Program-made: the position numbers and the translations under genes
Shown here: one piece after another, positions 42,758 to 51,816 of the stretch
Layout of the letters: each line of letters starts with the position of its first letter
How positions within the stretch are numbered: position 1 is the stretch's first letter
The notes under the pieces: generated by a model
The model's database searches: none
What the model was told of the DNA's origin: nothing
The model's input: the letters and a program-made list of their open reading frames with translations, nothing else
Source: Tolypothrix sp. NIES-4075
Lineage (GTDB): Bacteria > Cyanobacteriota > Cyanobacteriia > Cyanobacteriales > Nostocaceae
Reading direction: 5' to 3'
DNA length: 64,000 nucleotides
Assembly (NCBI RefSeq): GCF_002218085.1
Contig: NZ_BDUC01000003.1
Location: forward strand, 159,666-223,665

Positions 42758-44065
42758 ATGAAGAAAGTTATTATTGTTGGCGCTGGTCCTGCTGGAGTTT
42801 TACTGGCACATTATTTATTGCGTCGCGGCACTCAATATAAGATAGAAATTTACGAACGCCGTAGTGACTTACAAAAAGTTTCTTTGGCTAACTCTAGAAC
42901 TATTCCTTATGGCATCAATGATAGAGGACTAAGAGCTTTAAGGAAAATAGAAGGGTTAGAAGCAGCAGTTAAAGCAACTTGTGTAGAAAATCATGGCAGC
43001 ATAATATATCAAAAAAATAAAATATTAGAGAATCGGTCTAAAAAAAAATATTCATTTAACACTGACCGAACTAGTATATTAATAGCTCTTTTGTCACAAC
43101 TAACGGAAAAATCCGACAATAAAGTTGAAATCCACTATGATTGCAAATGCACTAGTGTTGATTTTGAAAACAAAACTCTGACCTTTGAGAAAGTTAAAGG
43201 AACAGTACCACAAAACCAGGCAGAATTTACGGTTGATTATGACCTATTGATCGGTGCAGACGGAGCGCGTTCAATAGTGAGAACGCATTTACTCAATACC
43301 GAGTTTTTTGCCTTTCAGCAAGAGTATGCTTCTGCTTGCTACAAAACAGTTTTCTTATCAAGCAACAAAGAAAAAACAAGCAAAAGCTTAAAACCAAACT
43401 ATCTTAATATCTGGAGAATAGAAGAAGGTATTACTTTTGGAATAGTGCCTCAACTAGACGATAAGTTTATTGGGATTTTATTCTTCCCACAAAAGCCAAA
43501 TAAAGTAGTTAATTTATCTACTAAAGAAGAGGTAATGGCATTCTTTCAGCAGAATTTGCCAGAGGTTGCACCGCTAATTTCTGAAGAAGAAGCAGAAGCT
43601 TTCCTGAAAAGACCGATAGGAACACAATTAAGAACACGCTGCGATCGCTATCATTATGGTGACAGTGTGCTAATTCTTGGAGATGCTGCCCATGCTGTTT
43701 CTTCGAGTCTCGGTCAAGGATGCAATAATGCTTTTGAAGACGTACTAATATTTGATAGCCTTTTAGATGAGTATTCTGATGAATGGGCTACTGCTCTAGA
43801 GCAGTTTACTATCCGTCGGCGACCAGATGCATATGCCTTGTGGGAACTCGATACAAATGTTATACCTGCATCTAAAACTTTATTTACTGAATTTATCTTG
43901 AGGGAAAGTCTTGCGAAGATGATGAACAAACTATTTCCTCAATTTTTTGTGCCTCCTTTGCGAGAATTATTATCTGCTAGTACAGTTCCCTACTCAGATA
44001 TTCTTAAGTCCTATCAAGGTTGGATATCAAAAGTCAAAAATTCTAAGAAAAAGTTTTTGAATTAA
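42758..44065 (+). CDS. FAD-dependent monooxygenase, intact copy
   Basis: A 435-residue flavoprotein monooxygenase of class A type. IIVGAGPAGVLLAHYLLRRG binds FAD, YDLLIGADGARSIVRTHLL carries the DG motif and SVLILGDAAHAVSSSLGQG the GD motif; YALWELDTNVIP begins the C-terminal helices missing in the upstream copy. It resembles kynurenine 3-monooxygenase-like enzymes (GQGCNNAFED) but the substrate is unknown. Start ATG at 42758 sits in leader sequence shared with the other copy. Confidence 0.87.
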   Translation: MKKVIIVGAGPAGVLLAHYLLRRGTQYKIEIYERRSDLQKVSLANSRTIPYGINDRGLRALRKIEGLEAAVKATCVENHGSIIYQKNKILENRSKKKYSFNTDRTSILIALLSQLTEKSDNKVEIHYDCKCTSVDFENKTLTFEKVKGTVPQNQAEFTVDYDLLIGADGARSIVRTHLLNTEFFAFQQEYASACYKTVFLSSNKEKTSKSLKPNYLNIWRIEEGITFGIVPQLDDKFIGILFFPQKPNKVVNLSTKEEVMAFFQQNLPEVAPLISEEEAEAFLKRPIGTQLRTRCDRYHYGDSVLILGDAAHAVSSSLGQGCNNAFEDVLIFDSLLDEYSDEWATALEQFTIRRRPDAYALWELDTNVIPASKTLFTEFILRESLAKMMNKLFPQFFVPPLRELLSASTVPYSDILKSYQGWISKVKNSKKKFLN

Positions 44066-44264
44066 ACAATATTATTAAGTATTTTATTGTTCTAGATGAT
44101 ATTTGTATAAAATTGAACTCGTTACTCATCATCAAGTTTTTGACTTTGCGAAAATATTTATGTATGGTTGGTTTTTTTCACAACTCATTTAGGATTGCTA
44201 TATAACAAGCGATAAGTTCGTAGTGAGGACTTTAGTACTCATTTAGCAAGCCAAGGACTTCAGT

Positions 44265-44344
44265 CCTGACTACAATAATGCAAAAAGCGCGATCGCTATG
44301 AAGCCCTGACTACAATAATGCAAAAAGCGCGATCGCTATGAACT
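44265..44344. repeat. 40-bp tandem repeat with HIP1 site
   Basis: A 40-bp unit containing CTGACTACAATAATGCAAA and GCGCGATCGCTATGAA occurs twice in tandem. Each unit holds a GCGATCGC core. Confidence 0.8.
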
Positions 44345-44348
44345 CGTA

Positions 44349-44594
44349 ACTAATTCTACTCTCAATACCTTGATTGCTGAATTAGGCACAGAATGCGCTC
44401 AAGTACAAGCCTTAATCAACCAACTACAATTACCAAGTTTAACTGCTAATCAACAAGCAGAAATTCTCGCATAAATGCTAACTACTGCTGTTCATTTACA
44501 CACTCACTGTGACGAAGATTTTCAGATGCTAATTGCCAATGAGATGGAAAATTTGGCTAGACATTACTCTACTTCTTCTAATGAAAGAAGCTGA
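44349..44594 (+). pseudogene. Remnant of a small gene with internal stop
   Basis: One frame reads TNSTLNTLIAELGTECAQVQ, continues to QAEILA, then a TAA at 44472-44474, then MLTTAVHLHTHCDEDFQML and ends RSNERS-like before TGA. The peptide is regular and continuous except for the stop, so it is likely a decayed gene; a fragment also survives in the duplicated arm upstream. I do not recognise the family. Confidence 0.5.
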
Positions 44595-44659
44595 CGTTTT
44601 ATAGTGTATCCATTTTCGTAATAATCGTTGTAATTCATTATTTCTCAACTGCTATATCC

Positions 44660-45571
44660 TCACTCCTTCCTTTCTGCTATCCTCAACTTAGCAGAACGCG
44701 ATCGCGGATTATTCGCAAGTTCATCTTCTTGAGCAGTAATTGGCTTTTTTGTCAATACCCTTAACAGTGGTGAATTTCTTAAACCGTGTTTCACCAGTCG
44801 GTCTTCCAAACTGTGAAAACTGATAATGGCGATTCTCCCACCGGGTAAAAGCGCTGATGGGGCTTTTTCGAGAAATGTTTCTAAAGACTTTAACTCATCG
44901 TTAACGACAATGCGTAAAGCTTGAAAGACGCGAGTGGCTGGGTGAATTCTGCCATAACGGTATTTGGGGGGGACAGAATAAGCGATCGCCTCAGATAATT
45001 CCGTGGTAGTGTGAAACGGGCGTTTTTCCACAATTCGTCTAGCAATGCGTCGCGAAAGTCGTTCTTCACCGTATGTAAAGAAAATATTTGCTAACTCTGT
45101 TTCATCCCAATCATTAATCACATCAGCAGCCGTTAACGATTGTCCTCGATCCATCCGCATATCTAAAGGAGCGGTGGAGCGAAAACTAAAACCCCGTTCC
45201 GCTGTATCGAGATGGTGAGAGCTAACCCCCAAATCGGCGATAATACCAGAGAAAGTGCTTGGAGGAAATCTGTAAGCGGCAAAATTGCTCTTGATGAATT
45301 GTATGCGAGCCTCCTTTGGAGGAGCTACGCTAACGCAAAACTCCCCTAATTGCTTTTTTGCGGCAATCAAAGCATCCTCATCTTGATCCATTGCGGTCAA
45401 TTGGGCATCTGGTGCAGCTTCTAAGATTAACCGACTGTGACCCCCACCACCTACGGTTGCATCTAAATAATGCCCACCAGGATGCACCGCTAAACCCTCA
45501 ATTACCTCTCGACTTAAAACTGGCACATGAAAAAATTCTTGCGCCGCCATTTTCTCAATCTGAAGATCCAT
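44660..45571 (-). CDS. rsmH: 16S rRNA (cytosine(1402)-N4)-methyltransferase
   Basis: A 303-residue RsmH/MraW from the ATG at 45569-45571 (MDLQIEKMAAQEFFHVPVLS). DATVGGGGHSRLILEAAP binds SAM; IIADLGVSSHHLDTAERGFSF, RIARRIVEKRPFHTT and IISFHSLEDRLVKHG are family motifs. It methylates C1402 of 16S rRNA in the decoding centre. A short palindromic element (45304-45337, TGCGAGCC...TAACGCA) is inserted in frame and adds about eleven residues (FCVSVAPPKEA) between GE and RIQFIKSNF. The start of the ORF at TTG 45592 is considered unlikely. Confidence 0.93.
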   Translation of the reverse strand: MDLQIEKMAAQEFFHVPVLSREVIEGLAVHPGGHYLDATVGGGGHSRLILEAAPDAQLTAMDQDEDALIAAKKQLGEFCVSVAPPKEARIQFIKSNFAAYRFPPSTFSGIIADLGVSSHHLDTAERGFSFRSTAPLDMRMDRGQSLTAADVINDWDETELANIFFTYGEERLSRRIARRIVEKRPFHTTTELSEAIAYSVPPKYRYGRIHPATRVFQALRIVVNDELKSLETFLEKAPSALLPGGRIAIISFHSLEDRLVKHGLRNSPLLRVLTKKPITAQEDELANNPRSRSAKLRIAERKE

Positions 45572-45776
45572 ATAATTGAATATGTGCAACAAAACTAAAC
45601 ATCAAATAAAATTCGCCGCTACCCTCTCTAACTTACCCTCGTAGTGAGCGATTCATCGCTCAATTTAACGACTGAAGTCGTTACTACGATACGAAGCACA
45701 ATTTTCCTTCCGTTGGCTGCTTGGTGCTTACGCGGTTCTATTTTAAATTTTCACGCATCGGGAGAACACTGAATTT

Positions 45777-46961
45777 ATGGCAAGAATCGAAACCCGCACA
45801 GAACCGATGGTGCTAAACATGGGACCTCACCATCCCTCAATGCACGGGGTTATGCGGTTAATTGTCACACTAGATGGCGAAGATGTCATCGACTGTGAAC
45901 CGGTCATCGGCTATCTACACCGGGGGATGGAAAAAATTGCCGAGAACCGCACTAATATTATGTACGTCCCCTACGTCAGTCGGTGGGACTATGCAGCGGG
46001 AATGTTTAACGAAGCCGTCACCGTTAACGCTCCGGAAAAACTAGCCAATATTGCCGTTCCCAAACGCGCAAGCTACATCCGCGTCATCATGTTGGAATTA
46101 AACCGCATCGCTAACCATTTGCTGTGGTTTGGTCCATTCATGGCTGACGTCGGGGCACAAACTCCGTTTTTCTATCAATTCCGCGAACGGGAGATGATTT
46201 ACGATCTGTGGGAAGCTGCTACAGGTTATCGGATGGTAAATCACAACTACTTCCGCGTTGGTGGTGTCGCGGCTGATTTACCCTACGGTTGGATAGATAA
46301 ATGCTTGGATTTTTGCGACTACTTCCTCCCTAAAGTTGACGAGTACGAACGCTTAGTTACCGATAACCCGATTTTCCGGCGTCGTGTAGAAGGTGTTGGT
46401 ACAATTACTCGCGAAGAAGCGATTAACTGGGGACTTTCCGGTCCGATGTTACGTTCTTCTGGGGTGCAGTGGGATTTGCGGAAAGTTGACCACTACGAAT
46501 GTTACGACGATTTCGACTGGGATGTGCATTGGGAAACTGCGGGTGATTGCTTCGCTCGTTACGTCGTGCGGATGCGGGAAATGCGCGAGTCGGTGAAGAT
46601 TATTCGTCAAGCCATCAAAGGTCTTCCTGGTGGACCTTTTGAAAACTTAGAAGCCAAGCGCATGGCTGCTGGTAAAAAATCCGAGTGGGATGCTTTTGAT
46701 TACCAGTATATTGGCAAGAAAATTTCCCCCACCTTCAAAATTCCCAAAGGAGAAATTTACTCCCGCGTCGAAAGCGGTAAAGGTGAACTGGGAATTTATC
46801 TCATTGGTGATGATAACGTCTTCCCTTCGCGGTGGAAAATTCGCGCCGCTGATTTCAACAACGTGCAAATTTTACCTCATTTACTGCGCGGTGTGAAATT
46901 AGCAGATATTGTCGTAATTCTCGGCAGTATTGACATCATCATGGGTTCGGTAGATAGATAA
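45777..46961 (+). CDS. ndhH: NAD(P)H-quinone oxidoreductase subunit H
   Basis: A 394-residue NdhH of standard length: NMGPHHPSMHGVMRLIVTLD, CEPVIGYLHRGMEKIAENRT, MFNEAVTVNAPEKLANI and the C-terminal GSIDIIMGSVDR. NdhH is the 49-kDa-type subunit of the NDH-1 complex, next to the plastoquinone site, and takes part in respiration and cyclic electron flow at the thylakoid. It is followed by a CGTTCCCAG/CTGGGAACG palindrome. Confidence 0.97.
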   Translation: MARIETRTEPMVLNMGPHHPSMHGVMRLIVTLDGEDVIDCEPVIGYLHRGMEKIAENRTNIMYVPYVSRWDYAAGMFNEAVTVNAPEKLANIAVPKRASYIRVIMLELNRIANHLLWFGPFMADVGAQTPFFYQFREREMIYDLWEAATGYRMVNHNYFRVGGVAADLPYGWIDKCLDFCDYFLPKVDEYERLVTDNPIFRRRVEGVGTITREEAINWGLSGPMLRSSGVQWDLRKVDHYECYDDFDWDVHWETAGDCFARYVVRMREMRESVKIIRQAIKGLPGGPFENLEAKRMAAGKKSEWDAFDYQYIGKKISPTFKIPKGEIYSRVESGKGELGIYLIGDDNVFPSRWKIRAADFNNVQILPHLLRGVKLADIVVILGSIDIIMGSVDR

Positions 46962-47400
46962 GCCTTTCTCGTTCCCAGGCTCAAGTCTGGGAACGCAATT
47001 ATGTGGGCTGCTGCCTCGTAAATTTTCAAAAAAGTGCAATATTTCAACATTACTCGATTATTGTAATTATATTATTTCATAAATGAATGTGATTTTCAAC
47101 ACACTCAAAGTTATTATTGAATAACAATTAAAAACAATATTTATTGCGGAGATTTAGAGGATAAAATAAACATATTTTGGGAAAATCATGATATTTTTTA
47201 TATTTTATTTATATTTTTGCCTAGTAGCTAATGTAAGTGAAAAATTGTCAAATCTTAATTTTTTCTTTTAAATTTGCCAAAACAGTTGACTGGTAATATG
47301 ATTGCGTAAAAAATTAATCGCTATTGTCAGGTAAGGATTTATTTAGACAGAGGTCTGATAAGTTACCATATAAATTCAATAATCTTTACTCAGTAGTCAT
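46962..47400. other. Intergenic region with CGTTCCCAG palindrome
   Basis: CGTTCCCAG (46970-46978) pairs with CTGGGAACG (46987-46995), the terminator-like dispersed repeat of ndhH. The rest to 47400 is AT-rich with no gene seen; it presumably carries the promoter of the GAF gene. Confidence 0.65.
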
Positions 47401-47949
47401 TTGGAAGCTGTGGAAATTCATTCACATTTCAGATTTGACCCTAGTTCAAATAAACATCATGACAAGGGTTTACAACGAGTACTCGATCGCCTTTCTCAAA
47501 CAATTGAGCGGGATGCATTAGTAAGACAAACAACGAACCAACTTAGAGAGTTACTTCAGGTTGATCGGGTGGTTTTGTATTATTTTTATGGAAAGTGGTC
47601 TGGACAAGTAACCTTTGAATCTTTGAGCGATCGCGAATTGTCAATTTTAGGTTCAACCGGACCTAATGATTGTTTTAATAATGAGTATGCTGATATGTAC
47701 TTAAAAGGAAGAGTCAGAGCGATCGCTGATATAGAATTAGAACCAATCCAGCCTTGTCACCGAGATTTTCTCCGCAATTTACAAGTTCGCGCTAACCTTG
47801 TTGTACCAGTTTTGATTCCTAGAGGATTATGGGGATTGCTAATAGCTCATCACTGTCAAGCATCTCGCTCTTGGTTAGCATCAGATATTGAATTGATGCA
47901 AGAAAAAGCACAAACTCTCGCCACAGCTTCTTGTATTCTAGAAAGTTAA
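47401..47949 (+). CDS. Single GAF domain protein, cyanobacteriochrome-like
   Basis: A 182-residue protein consisting of one GAF domain with no output domain. It has the bilin-lyase-type features of cyanobacteriochromes: VDRVVLYYFYGKWSGQVTFE, GSTGPNDCFNNEYADMY, GRVRAIADIE and EPIQPCHRDFLRNLQVRANL, then GLWGLLIAHHC. C119-H120 (TGTCAC at 47755-47760) matches the canonical Cys-His that binds bilin, and C91 in NDCF lies at the position of the DXCF Cys, except that the first Asp is Asn. Cofactor binding is inference. Start is TTG at 47401, with GTG at 47410 as an alternative; no ATG exists between the upstream stop and the domain. Confidence 0.78.
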   Translation: MEAVEIHSHFRFDPSSNKHHDKGLQRVLDRLSQTIERDALVRQTTNQLRELLQVDRVVLYYFYGKWSGQVTFESLSDRELSILGSTGPNDCFNNEYADMYLKGRVRAIADIELEPIQPCHRDFLRNLQVRANLVVPVLIPRGLWGLLIAHHCQASRSWLASDIELMQEKAQTLATASCILES

Positions 47950-48396
47950 ATTGAGCATGGGCATTGGGTATTGGAAACTATCTTGATGAATAAACCATAT
48001 AAAGTGTAGAGTTTTGATACCAATAATATTTAGGATAAAAATTATCTTTCGTAATCCATATTGTTGTAGTCGAAAGTGGTTTTTTGATAAAATCTTTCAG
48101 ACTATTGCTATCCTCCAGTAAGCAAAATTAAGCAGATTAATAAGTAAATAGGCATAAATAAACGTACTTCTTAGTAGTAAGGGCTACCCTACGGGAAAGC
48201 TCCGCGCTTCAGCCCTTAAAAACCTTGATATGAGCGGTAAACCGCTCACTACGACGTACTTCGTAAAAAACGCGAAAAGAAAAACATGTTAAATTACTTT
48301 ACAGGTTTTTGTTTTCAGCTATTGGGGTAGGATGGATTTGCGATCGCACAAAATACCCGCACTAAGAGCGATCGCACGCATACAGGGAGCAAAGCC
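47950..48396. other. Intergenic region with palindromes
   Basis: TGAGCGGT (48231-48238) pairs with ACCGCTCA (48241-48248). AAGGGCT...AGCCCTT flanks about 48178-48217. A HIP1-like site lies near 48341. These resemble dispersed palindromes; no gene is visible. Confidence 0.55.
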
Positions 48397-48786
48397 ATGA
48401 AATTTGGTTACACAGTTATTTGGGTAGACGACGTAGTTAAAACTGTCGAGTTTTATGAAAAAGCCTTTGGTTTGGTTCGTCGCACTCTCCGGGAAATTGG
48501 TGAGTCTGTCTGGGCAGAATTAGAAACCGGTAGCACGACGCTTGCTTTCTCCTCAAGCAACGAAGCGAAGAAGTTATTTCCGGGTGGCTGTCATCCCAAC
48601 AATTCTGCCCAACCTCCAGCTTCAATTCAGATATCATTCGTCACTCCCGACGTTGGTACAGCTTATATCAGAGCAATTGGTGCCGGCGCGAAAGGATTAG
48701 ATGCACCAAAACCCCAGCCTGGAGGACACACAATTGCTCGTGTGCGCGATCCAAATGGTGTGCTTGTATCTTTGGTTAGTGGGTAA
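48397..48786 (+). CDS. VOC (glyoxalase/dioxygenase superfamily) protein
   Basis: A 129-residue vicinal-oxygen-chelate domain: FGYTVIWVDDVVKTVEFYEK, then ETGSTTLAFSSSNEAK and the C-terminal GGHTIARVRDPNGVLVSLVS. Such domains form dimers around a metal and include glyoxalase I, dioxygenases and antibiotic-binding proteins. It could detoxify a small ligand; no substrate can be inferred. Confidence 0.85.
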   Translation: MKFGYTVIWVDDVVKTVEFYEKAFGLVRRTLREIGESVWAELETGSTTLAFSSSNEAKKLFPGGCHPNNSAQPPASIQISFVTPDVGTAYIRAIGAGAKGLDAPKPQPGGHTIARVRDPNGVLVSLVSG

Positions 48787-48977
48787 TAGATAGTGGATAG
48801 TGGTTAGTCGTTAGTAGTGAGTAGTTAGTTAGAGCGTGGGTAGTTGGAGCGTTGGAGCGTCGGAGCGTCGGTAGTGGTTATTAGAACAATCAACAACCAA
48901 CAACTAATAACCATCAACCATCAACCATCAACCATCAACTAACTACTAACCACTAACCACTAACAATTATCAACTAA
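48787..48977. repeat. STRR tracts
   Basis: GTTAGTAG, GGAGCGTC and CATCAACC-type units fill the gap between the VOC gene and the cruP-like gene. Confidence 0.85.
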
Positions 48978-51158
48978 CTAATGACTAATTTGAATTCTCG
49001 TTTCCGGGTTGAGTTTTGCTATCTGATTTTGGGCACGCGGTTTGCCAATTGTGAGCGCGTAGTTAAGTGCTAACAACCTCAACCACAATGCAGGATTTTG
49101 GGTTTCTAACCAAGGCTGGATTCGCTTTAAGAAGCGGGGAAACCATCGAATGAGTAAAGCGCTATTTAGGGCGTAACGACCAAAGTTAAAATAGTTACCC
49201 AACCACCGCATTAAATCTTTTGGTCCTGCAAGTTGCCAAATCCACAGCAACAATTTTGGATTTGTGCGAGCTGCTTTTAGTGCTAAACGGTTAAAGGTGA
49301 ACCAATCGCATCTATCTTTAATGAAATTATCTGCCACTTCTAGGGGTTCGTCTGCCAATAGCCCAAAGAAGGTATTTAGCATCGAGTTAATCCGTTGGGG
49401 TGGTAAAAATTTCCCTGTGGGAACCATCATTCCTTTGGAAAATAGCCAAGTTACGGAAACATTACTTTGGTAAGCGCTAATTTGGTTCAGGTGTCGGAAA
49501 CTGAGCAAATCATGCTTGAGGGCTACATCTAAAAGAGTTGTTAAGCGTTCTAAGTTGCGAACTAAAGAACCAAAGCCGGTAAAGACGAGGGGAGATTGCA
49601 GAGAAGCGGCATCACCGATCGCTAATAATCGATCAAAAGCAACTTTGCGATCGCCATTTCTCACACTAAAATATCCCGGTATATATCCAAACGTCGGTTT
49701 TTTCCACACCAGCTTATCCATATCACATCTTCGATACTCTGGCAAAATCGTGAAAAAGTCCTCGTACATTTCCAGTATAGAACCGGGATTTTGCCGATTT
49801 ACTTCGTGGTAGTGAAATAAATAAATCGTCAATTCTTCACCAGCTCCGGGAAATAACTCCCAAATCAACTGCCTTCCCCGCGAAATATCCCCGTGGCTGT
49901 TGAGAACGTCGCCATACTGCGAATCCCACGCCCCTGGCTCAAATCCACGTTCAATTACTGCTCCCACCGTTGGACAAACACTGTCAAAAGCCCGACCGCC
50001 ATTTAATTGCCAAGCGATCGGCGAAGCAGTTCCCATCGCATCCACCAGCACTCGCCCACTAACTTGCTTCTCTGTTCGACTGGGTAAATGCTTGACATTA
50101 ATTACTACTTGTGTATTACTAATATCTGCACGGATAAACTCTGTCTCATCCCAGATTTCCCCGCCAGCGGCTTTTAGTTTTTGCCCGCATAATTGCAGCC
50201 ATTTATCGGAATCCAACGCCACATTTAGCACTGTGGGAGTGTGCAATATAGGCGATCGCAATTTAGAACAATTATTACCATCAAAAAACTTATTAAATCC
50301 GTCTTTGTACTCTCGTGCAATGATAGATTCCACTTCAGGGGCAGTCACCAAACCCAGATTAATCAAGCTTTGAATTTCATCACGAGAAATATTCCATTCC
50401 CGATTCATCCTTCCAAAAGGCAATCTCTCCACTAACAGCACCTTATACCCCAGTTGCGCCATCACCGCCGCATGAATCGCGCCTAAAGCACCGCCGATGT
50501 AAATTAGGTCGTATGTGGGGGAGGAGGGAGAGAGGGGGAGCCAGTGCGTTGCGTATTTTCCCCCTGTTGTAGCACCTGGCGTGGGAGTAGGGGAAGGGGG
50601 GAAAGAAATTCCCCCTTGTCCCCTTGTCTTTGTGTCCCCTTGTCTCTCCTCGAAGATTACCTCACGCGGCTGCTTGGGATTACGCACACCTTCGCGCCAT
50701 CGTTGTTCCCACCAGTAAGCGCGTTGCAAGTCATACTCTCCTTTGGGCATTTTCTGGAAATACTTGACGGTGAGAGGATAATAAGGCGCTAGCGCTTCAA
50801 AAATTGATTGTTTGGATAAATCAATTGCCGGCGGTTCCGGGTAATGTTGTGGAAAGCGGCTTCTGATTTGAATAGTCAAGCTTTGTAAGATTTTCCTTTC
50901 ATTAGGGAAAGGTTTATCTCCCCAACGAAAAGCTTTTAAATACGTGGTTCGCTGTACCGACCAGACAAATACAGAAATTTCCGTAGGTAATTTTTCAGTA
51001 ATTGTCGCCTCATCAGTTGTAGTATGTGGAATCTTTAAACGGAAACCTGAGGGGGTGAGTACTTTTTCCCCAGTATCTAGTTCAAAATCTGCTTGCAACC
51101 ACTCGCGTACAGCCGTTGTATCCAAAGTGGGAATTTCTAAATAAAGTATTTGTTTCAT
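48978..51158 (-). CDS. cruP: Lycopene cyclase CruP-like flavoprotein
   Basis: A 726-residue protein begun at the ATG 51156-51158 (MKQILYLEIPTLDTTAVREW); a longer start adds ten residues. The FAD-binding motif IYIGGALGAIHAAVMAQLGY and the RLPFGRMNREWNISRDE segment match the CruA/CruP family of cyanobacterial lycopene cyclases, and the wording of the segment favours CruP. CruP is not a proven cyclase and has been linked to carotenoid or redox protection. An in-frame STRR-type insertion (about 50515-50650, residues ERQGDTKTRGQGG to LSPSSP) precedes the FAD motif. The CruA/CruP discrimination is by memory and not checked. Confidence 0.72.
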   Translation of the reverse strand: MKQILYLEIPTLDTTAVREWLQADFELDTGEKVLTPSGFRLKIPHTTTDEATITEKLPTEISVFVWSVQRTTYLKAFRWGDKPFPNERKILQSLTIQIRSRFPQHYPEPPAIDLSKQSIFEALAPYYPLTVKYFQKMPKGEYDLQRAYWWEQRWREGVRNPKQPREVIFEERQGDTKTRGQGGISFPPSPTPTPGATTGGKYATHWLPLSPSSPTYDLIYIGGALGAIHAAVMAQLGYKVLLVERLPFGRMNREWNISRDEIQSLINLGLVTAPEVESIIAREYKDGFNKFFDGNNCSKLRSPILHTPTVLNVALDSDKWLQLCGQKLKAAGGEIWDETEFIRADISNTQVVINVKHLPSRTEKQVSGRVLVDAMGTASPIAWQLNGGRAFDSVCPTVGAVIERGFEPGAWDSQYGDVLNSHGDISRGRQLIWELFPGAGEELTIYLFHYHEVNRQNPGSILEMYEDFFTILPEYRRCDMDKLVWKKPTFGYIPGYFSVRNGDRKVAFDRLLAIGDAASLQSPLVFTGFGSLVRNLERLTTLLDVALKHDLLSFRHLNQISAYQSNVSVTWLFSKGMMVPTGKFLPPQRINSMLNTFFGLLADEPLEVADNFIKDRCDWFTFNRLALKAARTNPKLLLWIWQLAGPKDLMRWLGNYFNFGRYALNSALLIRWFPRFLKRIQPWLETQNPALWLRLLALNYALTIGKPRAQNQIAKLNPETRIQISH

Positions 51159-51318
51159 TTTTCTGACATTTACGATGAATCTACTCATTAAGACAGATTT
51201 AAGAAAGGAAGCAATTAAGGTAAACTCCGCCCTATCGGTCGAATAAAGATTCAGTGAAGAAACTTTAATAGTTTGTCAAATTCGTTCTTCATTTTGTAAT
51301 TATCTGTAAACGCACGCC

Positions 51319-51552
51319 ATGAATTATCCCATCCCACACAGTCCCCAAGAAATTGTTAATTTACGACAAAACCCCGTTGATGAAGAATTGGTTGCAGCTG
51401 CGATCGCCGGAGTAATTAAAATTGTCCGCTCTCAAGGTCAATCTTTAGAAGAATTAACAGCTCAGGTGTTAGCAGATGACCAAATGCTGGATAAGCAACA
51501 ACGACGCTGGTTGAGTCAAGTAGTCGCCCAAGCTTGGGAAACTATCTCATAA
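51319..51552 (+). CDS. Small conserved hypothetical protein
   Basis: A 77-residue soluble helical protein starting MNYPIPHSPQEIVNLRQNPV with no motif that I can name. Its helix (LVAAAIAGVIKIVRSQGQSL) and DQMLDKQQRRWLSQVVAQAW suggest a small bundle. It is read from AT-rich intergenic DNA and seems cyanobacterial. Function unknown. Confidence 0.65.
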   Translation: MNYPIPHSPQEIVNLRQNPVDEELVAAAIAGVIKIVRSQGQSLEELTAQVLADDQMLDKQQRRWLSQVVAQAWETIS

Positions 51553-51740
51553 AAGATAGCGCTTGCCGATTTCTTCACCGATCTTAAAGATTTTAGTAGT
51601 TAGGCTGCCCCTTGTGTAAGCCTTTTCCCAAATTGCCGCTTAATCGGTGTGGGTGTGGGAGTGTTAAACGTTTATCTGGGATTGGCAATTTGGCTACTGT
51701 ACAGCTGGAATAAAAGTCAGAAATTTACGTGATAATTCGT

Positions 51741-51799
51741 AGTCGGCGCGAAGAGCGCTGTAGACGCAAAGCGGCTTCTCGCAGAGTAGCGCCGACTAC
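51741..51799. repeat. Palindromic element with 11-bp terminal inverted repeats
   Basis: GTAGTCGGCGC (51741-51751) and GCGCCGACTAC (51789-51799) are perfect inverted repeats bounding 37 bp. The sequence resembles the elements found inside rsmH and the ferredoxin gene. Confidence 0.75.
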
Positions 51800-51816
51800 A
51801 AAGAAAACTAATACCG

